A stretch of 64,000 bases of DNA from Paragorgia papillata (Eukaryota; Cnidaria; Anthozoa; Scleralcyonacea; Coralliidae). Below the pieces are notes generated by a model that saw only the letters and a list, made by a program, of their open reading frames with translations, did no database searches and was not told the origin of the DNA. The stretch is taken from NCBI GenBank assembly GCA_035771165.1, contig JAWNZC010000025.1:3419501-3483500 (forward strand), written 5' to 3'. The position numbers and the translations under genes are program-made. This document shows, piece after piece, positions 33,242 to 46,200 of the stretch; within the stretch, counting starts at the first letter, position 1, and each line of letters begins with the position of its first letter.

Positions 33242-36200
33242 GACAGGTTTCTTTGAACTGACGCCACAAGTTGATTAATTTGTTTTTAAACGTTCAACGT
33301 TTTCTGGTGAACATGCAACTTTCAAACGTAAGCAAACATGAAAAAAAATTGCAAGCCTAAGGGTGGCTTGCAAATTGGCAGTATATAATAAGTATAGGTT
33401 AGTGACCGAAACCGAGGTCACTACACTGGTTATTAACCCCGAGGGCCACAGGCCCGAGGGTAATAACCAGTGTAGTGACCGAGGTTAAGGTCACTAACCG
33501 ACTTAGTTTATTCATGACACAGATGATATTTGTTGTTATTTAACAAAAAAATGGTATTCTAGACGTAGTTTTAAAGCGATATAGTAGGTCATTTAATATG
33601 CAAGGTCAATAACCTATTTATTAACCATGGCACATCAAAGATAATTTATGCATGAATAAACTAAGACTGATTATTGTATTACTGTAGTATTACTATAATT
33701 CACTATACCTTTTCTGCTGCACCAACTGCATCAATAAGTCCAGTGTACACATCCCCAATCTCTTCAATGGCCGTCCCCAAGCTGATCTGATATAGGATGA
33801 AAGAGACAAGTAACCCACCACTGATCTCCCCTCTCATGACAAGATGGCCACCATAATAAAGTGTGATTGCATCCACAGACATTTCCAGAACTTCGTTGCA
33901 GCACGTGTAACCACCCAATGCAACAGACTCTTTCACTTTTAAAGAGTAAGTTGCATCGAGTTTCTCAGCATACTCCTTTTTTACACCATTCTCATTTGCA
34001 AAACTTCGTACAGTACGCATAGCAGATATCACCTCTTGTGCCACCTCGTTGGCTTTTGCAATCGATGTCTGAACATTTTCGGACAGCCACTGGAAATATT
34101 TCCCGTAAATTTCTGATATTACTACCACAATTGGGATACTTATTAAACTGAGCATGGTCAGTTTCCAAGAAAGACTAAACATTAGTATGCAAATACCAAT
34201 CACTGTTACAACATTTCTCAAAAATACATTAATATTTAGACCAACTTGATCACCCATCTTGCTCGTGTCTGATGTCAACCGAGATACAATGGCACCTGTT
34301 CTTGTTTTATCAAAGAATCCTATTTCTTGACGAACTATTGAACCAAATAAAAGTTTATTGACTCGGATATAGAATCTTCCCGTCACTAGTGTAAAAATTC
34401 CACCACGAAGGCCTGAACAAAGAGCAGTGATAAATGAAATCACAACCATTATAATAATTGATTTGTGAAATTTGGCTTCATCTTTTTCTATTGCAATACT
34501 GTCAATGACTTGTCCTGTGTAATATGGAATAAACATCTCTCCAACAGAGGCAGATAACAAGAAAATAAATGCCACAGATATGTAGTGAAAGTCAGATTTT
34601 GAAAGAGCCAGCAATCTTCCCAATGATACCCTTCTCTTAGTGACTTTGGCCTTACTAAATAAAAATGAAATAGAATGTAATTTAAATAAATATTAAAAAA
34701 AAAAATTACTAATTTAAAAGTTGAAATGAAGAAAAAAACTTTAATTTACCTCTTTATAGTTATAAAAAGTACTTTATTAAATCCGTAATCAAACAAGAAC
34801 GCAAGTCATCGCAAGTTGACAGTCACGCTATCTCAGCCAGCCACTCTGAATAGTTTCCTGAAAATATCATGTACCGTGACAAAGTTAAAACTTGTTTAAA
34901 ACACTCATGAAACCTTTATTTTGTTAATTTGGGTGTTCAAATGACCGCCACAGAAATTCTGACTGCCAACTTGCAATGACTTGCGTTCTCGTTTGATTAC
35001 GGCTTAACTGGCAAGATTAGATTTTTTAATTAAAAATGCAATTTTTCTTGGCAAATCATCCCCCAACAAATAATTTTTTCCCAGAGGGGGGGGAGGAAGG
35101 ATCTGAAACCTCCCCCTGGTACCAACCCCCTCCATTTACTGGACCTTTTACTAGGTGTCCACTGAGGGGTGTGGGGGGTGGATTCCCCTCCCCCTCTGGT
35201 GCCACCCCCTGTCATCTACTGGACCTTTTACTACATGTCTGCTTATGAGAGGTCCAACTATATTTTGCATCACCGGATTTAGGACTGTGGAGGGCACAAT
35301 ATATCAATTCTATTTCTGAATGTATGCTAAACTTCGAAGTCACAATTCCCACACTGAATCCAGTTTAAAATAACAACTTGTCAACTCCATCCATCAATCT
35401 GTCATAATCATCATAGTATACACTTTTAAAAGTGACCCTATATATCATCCATATATCTTTTGTCTTCTTTTTGACTCAAGATTTTTTTCATTTCAACACC
35501 TATTTTTTCAACTTTCAAGACATTTTTGTGGAGGCCCCCCCTTAAACATTATTTTTGGGGGGCCCTGGGCAACCGCCCAGTCCTAAATCCGGCACTGTGT
35601 ATTTGCATTTATTTTAAGAGAAAAAAATTCCTGAAATTGTGCAATTTGGAAAAAAAAAAACTTTCTAGAAGCTATCTGTGTGAAATAGAGTAGTGGCCAA
35701 AATTTGATCCGTGGCACTTTCAACCAACCTGTTCTCAGAGTGTGAGTCATCACTTGAGCTATTGCTGTTGCTTGATGATAATAGTGGTTCTCTTTCACAC
35801 ACTGAACCAACTTCTTGATCACTATTCACCACCATTACCGGACGAGCAAAACTTCCTTTCCCAAGAGCCCTCCAACTCCACGAAAACCCCAAAGAGAAGA
35901 GCACAGTGTGAGCAAGAAACGACCACAGATATATTTTCGATGTTTTTGAAAGAACGCATTCGGTACTAGCGAGTAACTTGACGACAGCATAAACCATCAT
36001 GCCATAGGATAAACAATAAACAGGTCTCCGACATAGCTTCAAGCGAGACCAGCCTTCTTTTCTGTTCTTTCTCGACCCAAACAAGGCGCCGAGAATCAGC
36101 GAAATTCGAACACAGCCCAGTAGCCATAGGTCGAAAGAAGATGTACAAAACACAAAGCTAGAGGTCTCAGTCTTCCACGAAGTTTCTGTCCATTTAAAGT

Positions 36201-36273
36201 TCAGTAGAAGCAACGTAGAAAGTATTATATCAAGGAGACTGAAAAGAACAATCACCACTTCGCCGGCGGCCAT
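31179..36273 (-). CDS. ABCB9: ABCB9 / TAP-like lysosomal peptide transporter
   Basis: TAPL is a homodimeric ABC half-transporter that moves cytosolic peptides into lysosomes with ATP. Three exons (minus): 36273-35729, 34654-33709 and 32123-31179, total 2436 bp (811 aa), all phases matching. Exon 1 encodes an N-terminal TMD0 of about four helices (FDLWLLGCVRISLILGALFG) and a Ser-rich linker. Exon 2 encodes the six-helix core (GGIFTLVTGRFYIRVN, TRTGAIVSRLTSDTSKMGDQ, AMRTVRSFANE, YYGGHLV). Exon 3 encodes the nucleotide-binding domain: Walker A GSSGGGKST near residue 558, Q-loop VGQEPVLF near 604, signature LSGGEKQR near 665, Walker B VVVLFDEA with the catalytic Glu near 689, H-loop AHRLSS near 719. 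The NBD therefore looks active; the signature has Glu where human TAPL has Gln. A Ser-rich tail follows. The start is MAAGE at 36273, the first ATG in frame. TAPL fits better than TAP1/TAP2 because of overall sequence and the TMD0. Confidence 0.93.
32131..32831. repeat. 60-bp minisatellite, about 11.7 copies, in ABCB9 intron 2
   Basis: The unit begins TGTAAAATACCATTT and ends AATGTCGATA, exact 60-bp period. Two main variants alternate in blocks: ...TTGCCTGAATACC (copies 1-3, 8, 9) and ...TTGTGGGTATACC (copies 4-7, 10-12). Other differences are single bases (A/C after CATTT; A/G in GACAATG). The array begins 8 bp from the first base of exon 3 (32123). A 60-bp period without stops gives a false repeated frame on both strands. 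Confidence 0.95.
33164..33236. repeat. TA dinucleotide run
   Basis: About 73 bp of pure TA in ABCB9 intron 2. It can extrude as a cruciform. Confidence 0.95.
33398..33500. repeat. Long hairpin palindrome in ABCB9 intron 2
   Basis: AGTGACCGAAACCGAGGTCACTACACTGGTTATTA...CCGAGGG pairs with CCCGAGGGTAATAACCAGTGTAGTGACCGAGGTTAAGGTCACT; loop CCACAGG. This is either a mini-MITE or a foldback; no RNA gene is recognised. Confidence 0.75.
34781..35003. mobile_element. TTAA-flanked piggyBac-like MITE, copy 3
   Basis: 223 bp with perfect TTAA on both sides (34777-34780 and 35004-35007). Inverted termini ATCCGTAATCAAACAAGAAC and its complement. Best-preserved copy of the family; in ABCB9 intron 1. After it, 35080-35240 holds CCCCC/GGGGG-rich repeated text (GGACCTTTTACTA twice) from another repeat. 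Confidence 0.85.
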
Positions 36274-36782
36274 AATAATTTCATGACATTTACAGTCAAA
36301 TCGGATGTTCTCTTGCACGCTACTTTGCTGATATAACTGCACTGCAGCACTTTGGAGAAGAAAGACTTATACAGTTTTACCCTTGATCATTAGCATAACG
36401 ACCAATGAATCATCACCATACACTTGAGCAACTTGCAAACATCTTGTGAAGATTCCTCAATAGATTCCTTTATAATTTAGACTGTAAAAACACCTGCGGG
36501 TTTTCTTTTCACTCGGGTGGCTATGAGTTGAGAACCTCTGTGACCAGGGTGGGCTATGAGCGAATAATCAACGAGAACGAGGCGAAGCCGCCATCGCTCA
36601 CAGAAAACGAGGGCGAGTTGTCTAATTGTTTTAGTATAAATTTACCAACAAAAGTTAAATAAATTCTCGACCATATAAACGTATTCTTTGAGGCTTGTTT
36701 AACACATTTTTTAACAGCCAAAAACAAACGTTCAGCATTGTCATTTCATTGTCATTTTAAACAAACAAACAAACAGGCAGGC

Positions 36783-36879
<97 letters not shown>

Positions 36880-36916
36880 GGCAGACTGTCAGACAGACAG
36901 ACTGTCATACAGACAA

Positions 36917-37010
<94 letters not shown>

Positions 37011-37203
37011 GCACAGACAAACAAACAGACAGACAAACAGAGGTGTACTAATTGTTCTCGGCAACTGTCGGATACCCTTCGTAGTCTAATCGGAATCGAA
37101 GTCATACGTCTGATCTTGCATAGTTGTATTGCCTTCATTTGCCCTCTTCTTGCTCAATTTCCCCCCGAAATACTCACTAAATCAAAGTTTTTGTCGGTTG
37201 ATC
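36274..37203. promoter_or_regulatory. Divergent promoter region between ABCB9 and VPS35
   Basis: 930 bp separate the two start codons, which point away from each other. The first part (36300-36480) resembles one arm of the inverted-repeat element found just beyond the ABCB9 3' end. The middle (36767-37040) is an AGAC tetramer array. A promoter role is inferred from position; no TATA box or initiator was identified. Confidence 0.5.
36767..37040. repeat. AGAC tetranucleotide array in the ABCB9-VPS35 promoter
   Basis: About 270 bp of CAGA tetramers with CAAA, GATA and TGTC variants. A second array of the same unit lies in the formin gene at 59697-59878. It gives false Thr/Asp/Arg/Gln- and Cys/Leu/Ser/Val-rich frames. 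Confidence 0.95.
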
Positions 37204-40200
37204 ATGGTATGTATCGATAGACATAATGTTTTTCTAATAGGGAATACCATTCGTTCAATAATCGTTCGTAAATTTTACTTATTCTCCAGGCACCACCAAC
37301 TCCACTTTCGTCTCAAGATGAACAGGAAAAACTCTTGGACGAAGCTCTGCAAGTCGTAAAATCACAGTCTTTTCAAATGAAGCGATGCCTGGTAAGACAC
37401 GATACACTCTTTCTAGACCCTTTTTTCTTGATTTGTAGCACACTGGAAGAAACGCAGGTTGCTCAAAAGTTCCACTTAAAATGTTGAATTTCACGTAATG
37501 TGAAGTTCAAGTTAAGTTGATTATATTAACTTTGACTAGGTCATCACATTATGTGAAGTTCCATGTTTGAAATGGGTCTGCGAATTGCAATATTGCAATC
37601 TTTCGGGAAACGAAAACCCAGTTTGGCTGTATTAAAAGAGGTTGTAGTTGTGAGATGTGTTGTGAGATGTGTTATGAGATGTGTATGACATCTACTTTCT
37701 TTTTGTACATCGATGTTCCGAAATCAAAATGCATGGCTAGATAAAATGACTACCGTAATGGGAAGGTGTTACAACCTGTCTACAAAATCTTTAATCCTGC
37801 AGTCCTTGAAAGAGTTTAAACCTTGATATTGTCCTTGGATCACACAGCGTATTAAAAAGAATTGTGACTGAAATATGTATTTCCAAAATTTAGTCAGACA
37901 CTATTACACTGTAAATAGGGTTTATAATGAATTGTTAATGTGGCGTAAATATGGAACAATAGATTAAAAAAACCCTGGCCTGCCTGGGCAGTGTGGTTGG
38001 TTAGAGTGATGCGATTTCATTATTTAAGATTAAGAAAATAAAATTGAAATATAGTGGAACCCCACTATCTCAAACTCTCACGCAGGAGTTTGAGATGTAA
38101 ATTCTACTGTAAAACAGCTCTCTCCTCTGCATCTCCTCCGCAGAGGCTTAGAGGGGGCCTAGGAATGAGGGACCCCTGTTTTTTTTTATATATACTGTAC
38201 TATGTTGTAGATGGTCACAAACCATGGTCACAAAAGGGTTAGGCTATCAGCTTGCGACCATGACTTGGTAACAAGGCTATTTTGGGTATACTACTCAAAG
38301 AAATTGTTGCATGATAGGATACAGATCTTGCAGCAGCACAGCAGAAATATCTGGTTTCCCTGACAGAAGTATTTAGTTGCACTTCAGACAGGTGATTTAG
38401 TGAGGACTATAGGATGAGCCTTCTGGCAGTAGCTTGGTCTACTCCATGTAAACACCTATTGTCTCTCAATTGAAATATAGTAAGGTTAGATATACTGCTG
38501 AAACAGAGAACATAGGAGTCTAACGTTTCGAGCGAGTGATGTTTCTCTCTGATGAAAGGCCTTCACTCGAAACGTTAGACTCCAGCTACGTTCTCTGTTT
38601 TGGCGGTATATCTATATTACTATATTTCGATTGTTGTTTCTACACTGCCTACGCAGCACTTCTAGAAAGCTGGCCCTTGACCCAGCTACCTCTATGTATG
38701 TAAGAGTAATGTTAGTATTAATTGTAGAATTATTTATTTTAGGACAAAGGCAAACTTATGGATGGTTTGAAGCATGCTTCTAATATGCTTAGTGAACTAC
38801 GAACATCCCTGTTATCTCCCAAAAGCTACTATGAACTTTGTATCCTTAATAATTAGTTATGAAATAATCACCTGCAGTGGCTAGATAAACTATAGCCTGT
38901 GATGATAAATTAATGATTTATAAGTAAAAATTATACTGATAAACTTTTAAGAATATTATATTTAAATGAAGGAGTTTGGCCTTAACTGTTTGTGTTATAG
39001 ATATGGCTATATCTGATGAATTGCGTCATTTGGAGCTACATTTAGTAGATGAGTTTCAGAAAGGCAGAAAAGTGTCTGATCTTTATGAATTAGTCCAATA
39101 TGCAGGAAATATTGTACCTAGACTGTATGTATTAGCAGTCCTTATTCATTACTGTACTAGTATAATATTGTACTGTACTCCACTGTACTGCATAATACTG
39201 TACTGTACTATGCAATACTGTACTGAACTGTACTGTACTATGCAATACTGTACTGAACTGCACTGTGCTATACCGTACTGCATAATACTGTATTGTATTG
39301 TACTGTACTGAACTGCACTGTACAATACTGTACTGAACTGTGCAACACTCAATGGTACTGTACTGTATTGCACTTTATTACTACACTGTACTATATTGTA
39401 CTGTAGGCACTAATATACCCAGTTACTTACCACTATAGTTGTTTATCATATTTTTCCAAGGTATTTGCTTATCACAGTTGGTGTAGTTTACATCAAGGCC
39501 AAAGAAACATCAAGGAAAGACATTCTAAAAGATCTTGTAGAAATGTGTCGTGGAGTTCAACATCCATTGCGAGGATTGTTCCTTCGTAACTACTTGCTTC
39601 AGTGTACCAGAAACCTATTGCCAGATATGGAGAGTGAAGCTGGGTACACCATATATTTATTTCTTTGTCATTTATGATAACACAATCACTGTTTCAAGCA
39701 TTGCTGCAACGTACTATTAGACCATGCGCGCGGTATATTTAATCGTTGTTTGCTTTGTGTCAACTGCTACTTGACACAATCCAAGTACGAGTTCACACGG
39801 GCCAAGTATGAGTTCACACGGGCCAAGTATGAGTTCAGCAAGTCGAGGTTATTTTTAATGCTTGTCGACAATAGCTCTTCTAAAATCAATGGACAAAGCT
39901 TTTCCACTCTCATATCTCCTATGTTTGCTAAGTTTCATAATTATTATTGCTGTCTGGGATCCCGCATTAAATATTATTGGTGTTCAATTTCAGTATGGTT
40001 GGAATAAGTGAAATGTGATTGGTTAATACAAAAATAAACATTAATTTACAAGTAGACAAAAACTTGATTTGAGCATTAAAAAATAACCTTGACTTGACTG
40101 AACTCATACTTGGCCCAGTGTCAAGTAGGAGTTGACACAATGCAAACAATGATCAAATACATGTTTTCGGTGCGTGGTGCAGTCACCTGCAACCAGCAGT

Positions 40201-43200
40201 AGCATTCAACTAGTCTAATCAATACGACTTCTCACCTCTTTACAGTGAGGTTGACCAAGATGGTACTGTGCAGGAGTCCATTGATTTTATCCTCTTGAAT
40301 TTCTCTGAAATGAACAAACTGTGGGTTCGCATGCAGCATCAGGGCCACACTCGGGATAAAGAGAGAAGAGAAAAAGAACGTCAAGAACTCAGAATTTTAG
40401 TGGGAACTAATCTTGTTCGACTGAGTCAACTCGAGGCAGTGGATGCTGCACTCTACAAGACAGTTAGTTGCCTTCTAAATCAATCTCTCTTGTTTACATG
40501 TTACAAAAGTATGTTTTAGTGACTGTTTTACTTTTGTATCACATTTTTTTGTGAATAATTTCAGGTGGTTTTGAAGGGAGTGATTGAACAGGTTGTTAGC
40601 TGTAAGGATGCAATTGCTCAAGAATACTTAATGGAATGTATAATCCAGGTTTGTGTTTGGAGATGTGAATGTGAAGCATATCTAGCATATTTTTTGCAAT
40701 GATCTTTCTGTTTTTTGTTAGGTGTTCCCAGATGAGTTTCATTTGCAAACATTGACTATGTTCTTGCAAGCTTGTGCGAACCTTCATCCGGATGTGAATG
40801 TCAAGAATATTATCATTTCACTTCACACAAGACTTGCTCTGTTTGCCACAAAAGATGAGGGTGAAGGAATTCCTGCGGATATAAAGCTGTTTGATATTTT
40901 TTCACAACAAGTATCTTCTGTGGTGCAGGTATTTTGATTGCTTTAATGGGAAACACAAGATGTTCTTTAAAATTAAGCCGAGTATGTCAGCTTAAGAGAG
41001 AGGTGTCCACTTAAGGGAGGTGTCCAATGTAGAAATATGTCTGCTTAAGAGAGGTGTCTGCTTAAGAATGGTGTCTGCTTAAGAATGGTGTCTGCTTAAG
41101 AATGGTGTCTGCTTAAGAGAGATGTCTGCTTAAGAAAGGTGTCTGTTTAAGAGAGGTGTATGTTTAAGAGAGGTGTCTGCTTAAGAGAGGTGTCTGCTTA
41201 AGAGAGGTGTGCGCTTAAGAGAGGTGTCTGCTTAAGAGAGGTGTTCGACTGTATTTTCATTTATTTCATAGGCTCGTGAGGACATGCCAGTTGAAGACAT
41301 CATTGCTCTCCAGGTCTCTCTCATCAATCTGGCACTAAACTGTTATCATGATCACTACGATTATGTTGATAAAGTTTTGGAATACACTGTGGAGATCTTC
41401 AGCAAGCGAAATTTGACTCAGTAGGTTCCGTGATAACGGTTTTGACCAGTAAGGCCTGGTTCTTACGTCGCATTTAATTCAGACGAATTTAACTCAATCA
41501 ATTAAATGCGACTGTAGTGCGACGTATGAAACGAATTAAATTCGACTGAAGAGTTAAATTCGTCTGAGACGTTGTATCCATCACGGTGAGACGGATACAA
41601 CGTCTGAAATGCGTGTTCGTTTCAGACGTCGCTGTATCGTCGCATCGAATTAAATGCATAAATTATGATAACATATTTTTTGAGCCTGTGATCAGATTTT
41701 TGTTTACTTCGCATGCTTATTGGACGTTTTTGGCGCGATCTAGCGGGATTTTCCTTGCTCGTCACTGAATTAAATTCGTCGCATGAAACGAATTCGAGTT
41801 TACGTCGACTTTAACTATGAATTAAATTCGTCTGAATTAAATACGACGTATGAACCAGGCCTTAAACATAGCAGGAGCATTTACTGAAAATCTCTCCATT
41901 TTGATACGTTAAACTGCTTCAAAAAGCGAAATTTCAAGTTTTAATTGTGTTCACTCGTAATTTTTCTCTTCACAGATAGTTAATATTGGTACCCAGTTGA
42001 AATCTTAATTAGTCTTATAATAAATATCTTTGCAAGAAAACCGAAAACGACTTTTCTAATAACTAGGGTTTTTGTTGTTGTTTAGTGTTGAGAAAAACAA
42101 CGCTGTTTCTCGTGAATTAACTCGGTTATTAAAGATTCCTGTGGATTCCTACAACGATGTTCTGACTCTTTTAAAACTGAACCACTTTGCACCGCTTTTT
42201 AATTACTTCGACTACGCCGCTAGAAAAGAGATGGCAATTTATGTTGTAACTAACGCCGTGGAGAACGAAACAGTTATGTCATCGCAAGAACTGGTCGACA
42301 ATATTTTACAAATGGTATCTCCTCTGGTTGTCGACCAAGAAGATCAACCAACTGAACCAGTAGGTGTTCAGGGAAAAATATGTATATGTGTATTCGTGAA
42401 CCATGCATTGTGGGGACCTCGACGAGTTAAGCTACTGTTACACACGCAAAAACGCACACTGGCTGTCTGTCAGACCTGATGCAGAATGATGTCAGATCTG
42501 TTCAGAAAAATGTAGCGACCCCTGATACAGCCTGTTGCAGTATCAGCTATGATACACCTATGATATCATATCTGTATCATACCTGCAGCTACAACAGACT
42601 GTTCAGAACAGATTCTGTCAAACTGTATCAGCCTGACACGGTCAGTGCTGTATATAACAGACTGAACAGGTATGTTGTCTACGGAGCTGTCGCAGTCTGT
42701 TAGAAATTCTAACTAAATGTTTATATATCAGCGCTGGTACATTCTGTAGCTGTCAGGCTGTATCAAGGGTCGCTACATTTCTCTGAACAGATCTGATATC
42801 AGAGCTGATCAGACTGTGCGTTTTTAGGTGTATACACGATGCGATTTTTCTTGCAACTTGCAACAAATAGCCTGAATGTTGCAGCTAGGTTGCACAAAAA
42901 ATCGCACTGTGTAACACCCCGTAGCAACTTGCGATTTTGTTATTTTTGCCGCGTTGTATGTTGCAAGAAAAGTTGGATGGCTTCTACTTTTTGGTGCAAC
43001 TTGCAACAAAGTTCGCAAGTTGCTGAACGTGTAACATACTTCCTGCAACTTGCGAGTTGTTTTTTTCCATGCATGGTTAAACTTTTTTTTTGACAGGATG
43101 ATGTTGATGATTTTGCCGAAGAACAAAGTTTGATGGGTCGTTTCATTACATTATTTCACGCCGACAACTTGGATCAGCAGTATTTGGTAAACTCTTAGTG

Positions 43201-46200
43201 TGTATTTATCAGTCATTTTCCCATAGCACAGTTGAAGCTCACGTAAGCGCCCTCCTCGGAACACCGCGCTGCCAAATGTTTTGCGCATGCGCGACGTTCC
43301 TGCTCGGCCTCAGAAAAAGAGCGGGAAAACACTGAAATATTTAGACTGGTCCGAGAGTCCGACACAAAAGTTAAAATTATAAGCATACTACCAAAAAGAT
43401 AAGGTAGATAATTTGTGCATGGCTTCCTTGTCAATATTGTAACATATTCTGAATTTACCCCTTCGTAATTTTCTTTACCCTTTTTTAAAACACAAATGAA
43501 TAGTCGAGTCTTACTTAGTCTTCACTGTCTGGTTGTTGTCGCCACGGCTAGTTCCCACTTCTCTTGCAATGTTTACTCAGCGAATTCACGCATGCGCAAA
43601 CGTTTGGCAGCGGTGTTCCTCCTCGGGGATGTGGAAAAGTGGTTGAAACCAGACTCGTCCCCAGTCTTTATATCGTACGCTGTAAACCCCATGCGCCCAC
43701 GCTTTTATCCTAGTGAGTCCCTTGTGATCCCACGTTTGATCCTAGCTTAAAACATAATTGTATTACTATTCTGTGATTGTATCCTAAAGAAACGACTGGA
43801 GACGAGTCTGGGTCGAAACTAGAGCTGGTAGCTTACGAGAACTTATAAACTAATAAAGAAACAACAATCGAAATATAGTAAGGTTAGATATACTGCCGGG
43901 ACAGAGAACGTAGGAGTCTAACGTTTCGAGCGAAGGCCCTTCGTCAGAAACATTAGACTACTAACGTTCTCTGTTTCGGCAATATATCTAACCTTACTAT
44001 ATTTCGATTGTTGTTTCAGCACTGCCTATGCAGCACGCTACTTTTATTTCACTAATAAAGAAATACTCTAGGTCATAAATGTCAAATTGTTGTCAAAAAT
44101 TACGGGAACCACCGAGTATTTTGATAAAATACAAAACAACTCCGAAAATGGTAAACACTTCATTAATGATTCGACGTTTCGACTAAATCGTAGTCCTCAA
44201 TGATGATCGCATTTGGGTTGTTCTTTCAGAACACATTCGTTTTTCTCTATAGATTTTGAACGCGGCGCGCAAGCATTTTGGTGGTGGTGGAGAGAAAAGA
44301 ATAAAATATACTTTGCCACCAATTATATTCGCTGCTTACCAACTGGCCTTTGATTACTCTGATCTTCAAGACAAGGTATGTGGGTTGATTTATGTTGAAA
44401 CTGAAAGGGAAGTAGGAGAACTGAGTGAGAGGAGAGTCGTAGAATAAAACGTAAGGAAGGGAAGGGAGGACTAGAGGAGGAGAGGGGAGGGAAGGGAAGA
44501 GGAGGGAAGGGAAGAGGAGAGGAGGGAAGGGAAAAGGAGAGGAGGGAAGGGAAGAGGAGAAGGGAAGAGGAGAGGAGGGAAGGGAAGAGGAGAAGGGAAG
44601 GGAAGTGGAGAGGAGGGAAGAGAAGGGGAGAGGAGAGGAGGGAAGGGGAGAGAAGAGGGGAGGGGAAGAGAAGAGGAGAAGGGAAGGGAGAAAAGGAGTG
44701 GAGTGAGGATAAAGAGAAACGAAGGGAATGTAGGAGAAGCAATGGAAAAATTATTAACTAAGGATACTTACGTTTGCTACACAGCCAGTGTTTTCCAAAA
44801 TATTAGACTGATGTGAATGTAGTATAGTTTGTTATGAATGTGCATCATTGTTGCTTGACGAGATGTGTTGAAATTTACAGGACGAGAAATGGGACAAGAA
44901 GTGTCAAAAAATCTTTCAGTTCTGTCATCAAACCATTGGAGCTCTGGCAAAATCCGAGTATGCTGAACTTTCTTTGAAGCTGTACTTGCAGGGTGCCTTG
45001 ACGGCTGATAAACATGGTTTTTCTAATGCTGAAACTGTTGCTTATGAATTTATGAGTCAAGTGAGATTTTCAAACAAACTTTCTTGTTCTGTTGCAAAAG
45101 TGTTCAGTGTTTGCTATTGTTGTTGTTGTTGTTGTTGTTGTTTATTTGTTTGTGTGTTGCTGCTGCTGTTGTTGTTCCTGCTCCTGCTGCTGTTTGTTTG
45201 TTTGTTATGGTTGTCATTGCTGTTGTTTTTGTTGCCCCTGCTGCTGTCGTTGTTGTTGCTTTGTTCTTCAGTGCAGTTGGTGTCGTCGTCGTTGTTATTG
45301 ATCTTTGTAATTTCTGCCTCTCATTCCCAGGCTTTCTCCCTGTACGAGGATGAGATCAGTGATTCACGAGCTCAGCTAGCTGCAATAACACTCATCATGG
45401 GCACCTTCGAGAGAATGACGTGTTTCGGTGAAGAGAACCATGAACCATTGCGAACCCAATGTGCGCTGGCCGCGGCAAAATTGCTCAAAAAGCCTGATCA
45501 GTGTCGGGCAGTGGGTGTTTGCTCTCACCTGTTCTGGTCTGGCAGGAGCTCAGACGACGAGCAAAAAGAGGTAAGGCTACAGACTGAGTGAATGAGTATG
45601 TTCGCCGTTCATTTTCTATAGACCTCTTGCACATGACGTTAAAACGGTCATGGAGGACAACTGCAAAGTCCTGACCTTCAACAGAGCGACTTGTTAATCA
45701 AAATTTCATTATTAAAAAGCATTTGTCCTCTACCAAAGGAATAAATACAAGTGGTCTACACTCTGTATGGAGCAATTATTCACCATTTCTCGTTCTCCTT
45801 TTTCCAGCGTGGCAATGAAAAACGCGTGATGGAGTGCTTGAAGAAAGCTCTTCGTATTGCAAACCAGTGTATGGATTCCACATTGCAAGTACAACTGTTT
45901 GTCGAAATTCTCAATCGCTATTTGGTGTACTATGAAAGTGGTTGTGAAATGGTAAGTACTGCTAATCTAGGGAACTATTTAATATGAGCGAGCGAGGGGG
46001 AAATCATTTCAAAAATCTCGTACACTTTGCCGAAAAATACGCAAATGCATGAGAATTCCATAAAATCCTTGAAAATCCATAAATATTTTCACAAGAAATC
46101 CGAAAAAATCCCTAAAACTCATGCAATGCGAAAATCCAAGGATTTTTCAAAGTTCAAAAATCTCGTACAATTTTCAGGGAGTGATTTGCCCCTCGGGAGC

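Noticed and set aside
36274..36342. N-terminal extension of ABCB9 (QLYQQSSVQEN...)
   Set aside because: No in-frame ATG upstream of 36273; the sequence is part of the MITE-like arm.
44323..44742. 139-codon Ser/Pro/Leu/Phe frame on the minus strand
   Set aside because: Complement of the GGGAAGGGAAGAGGA tract in a VPS35 intron.
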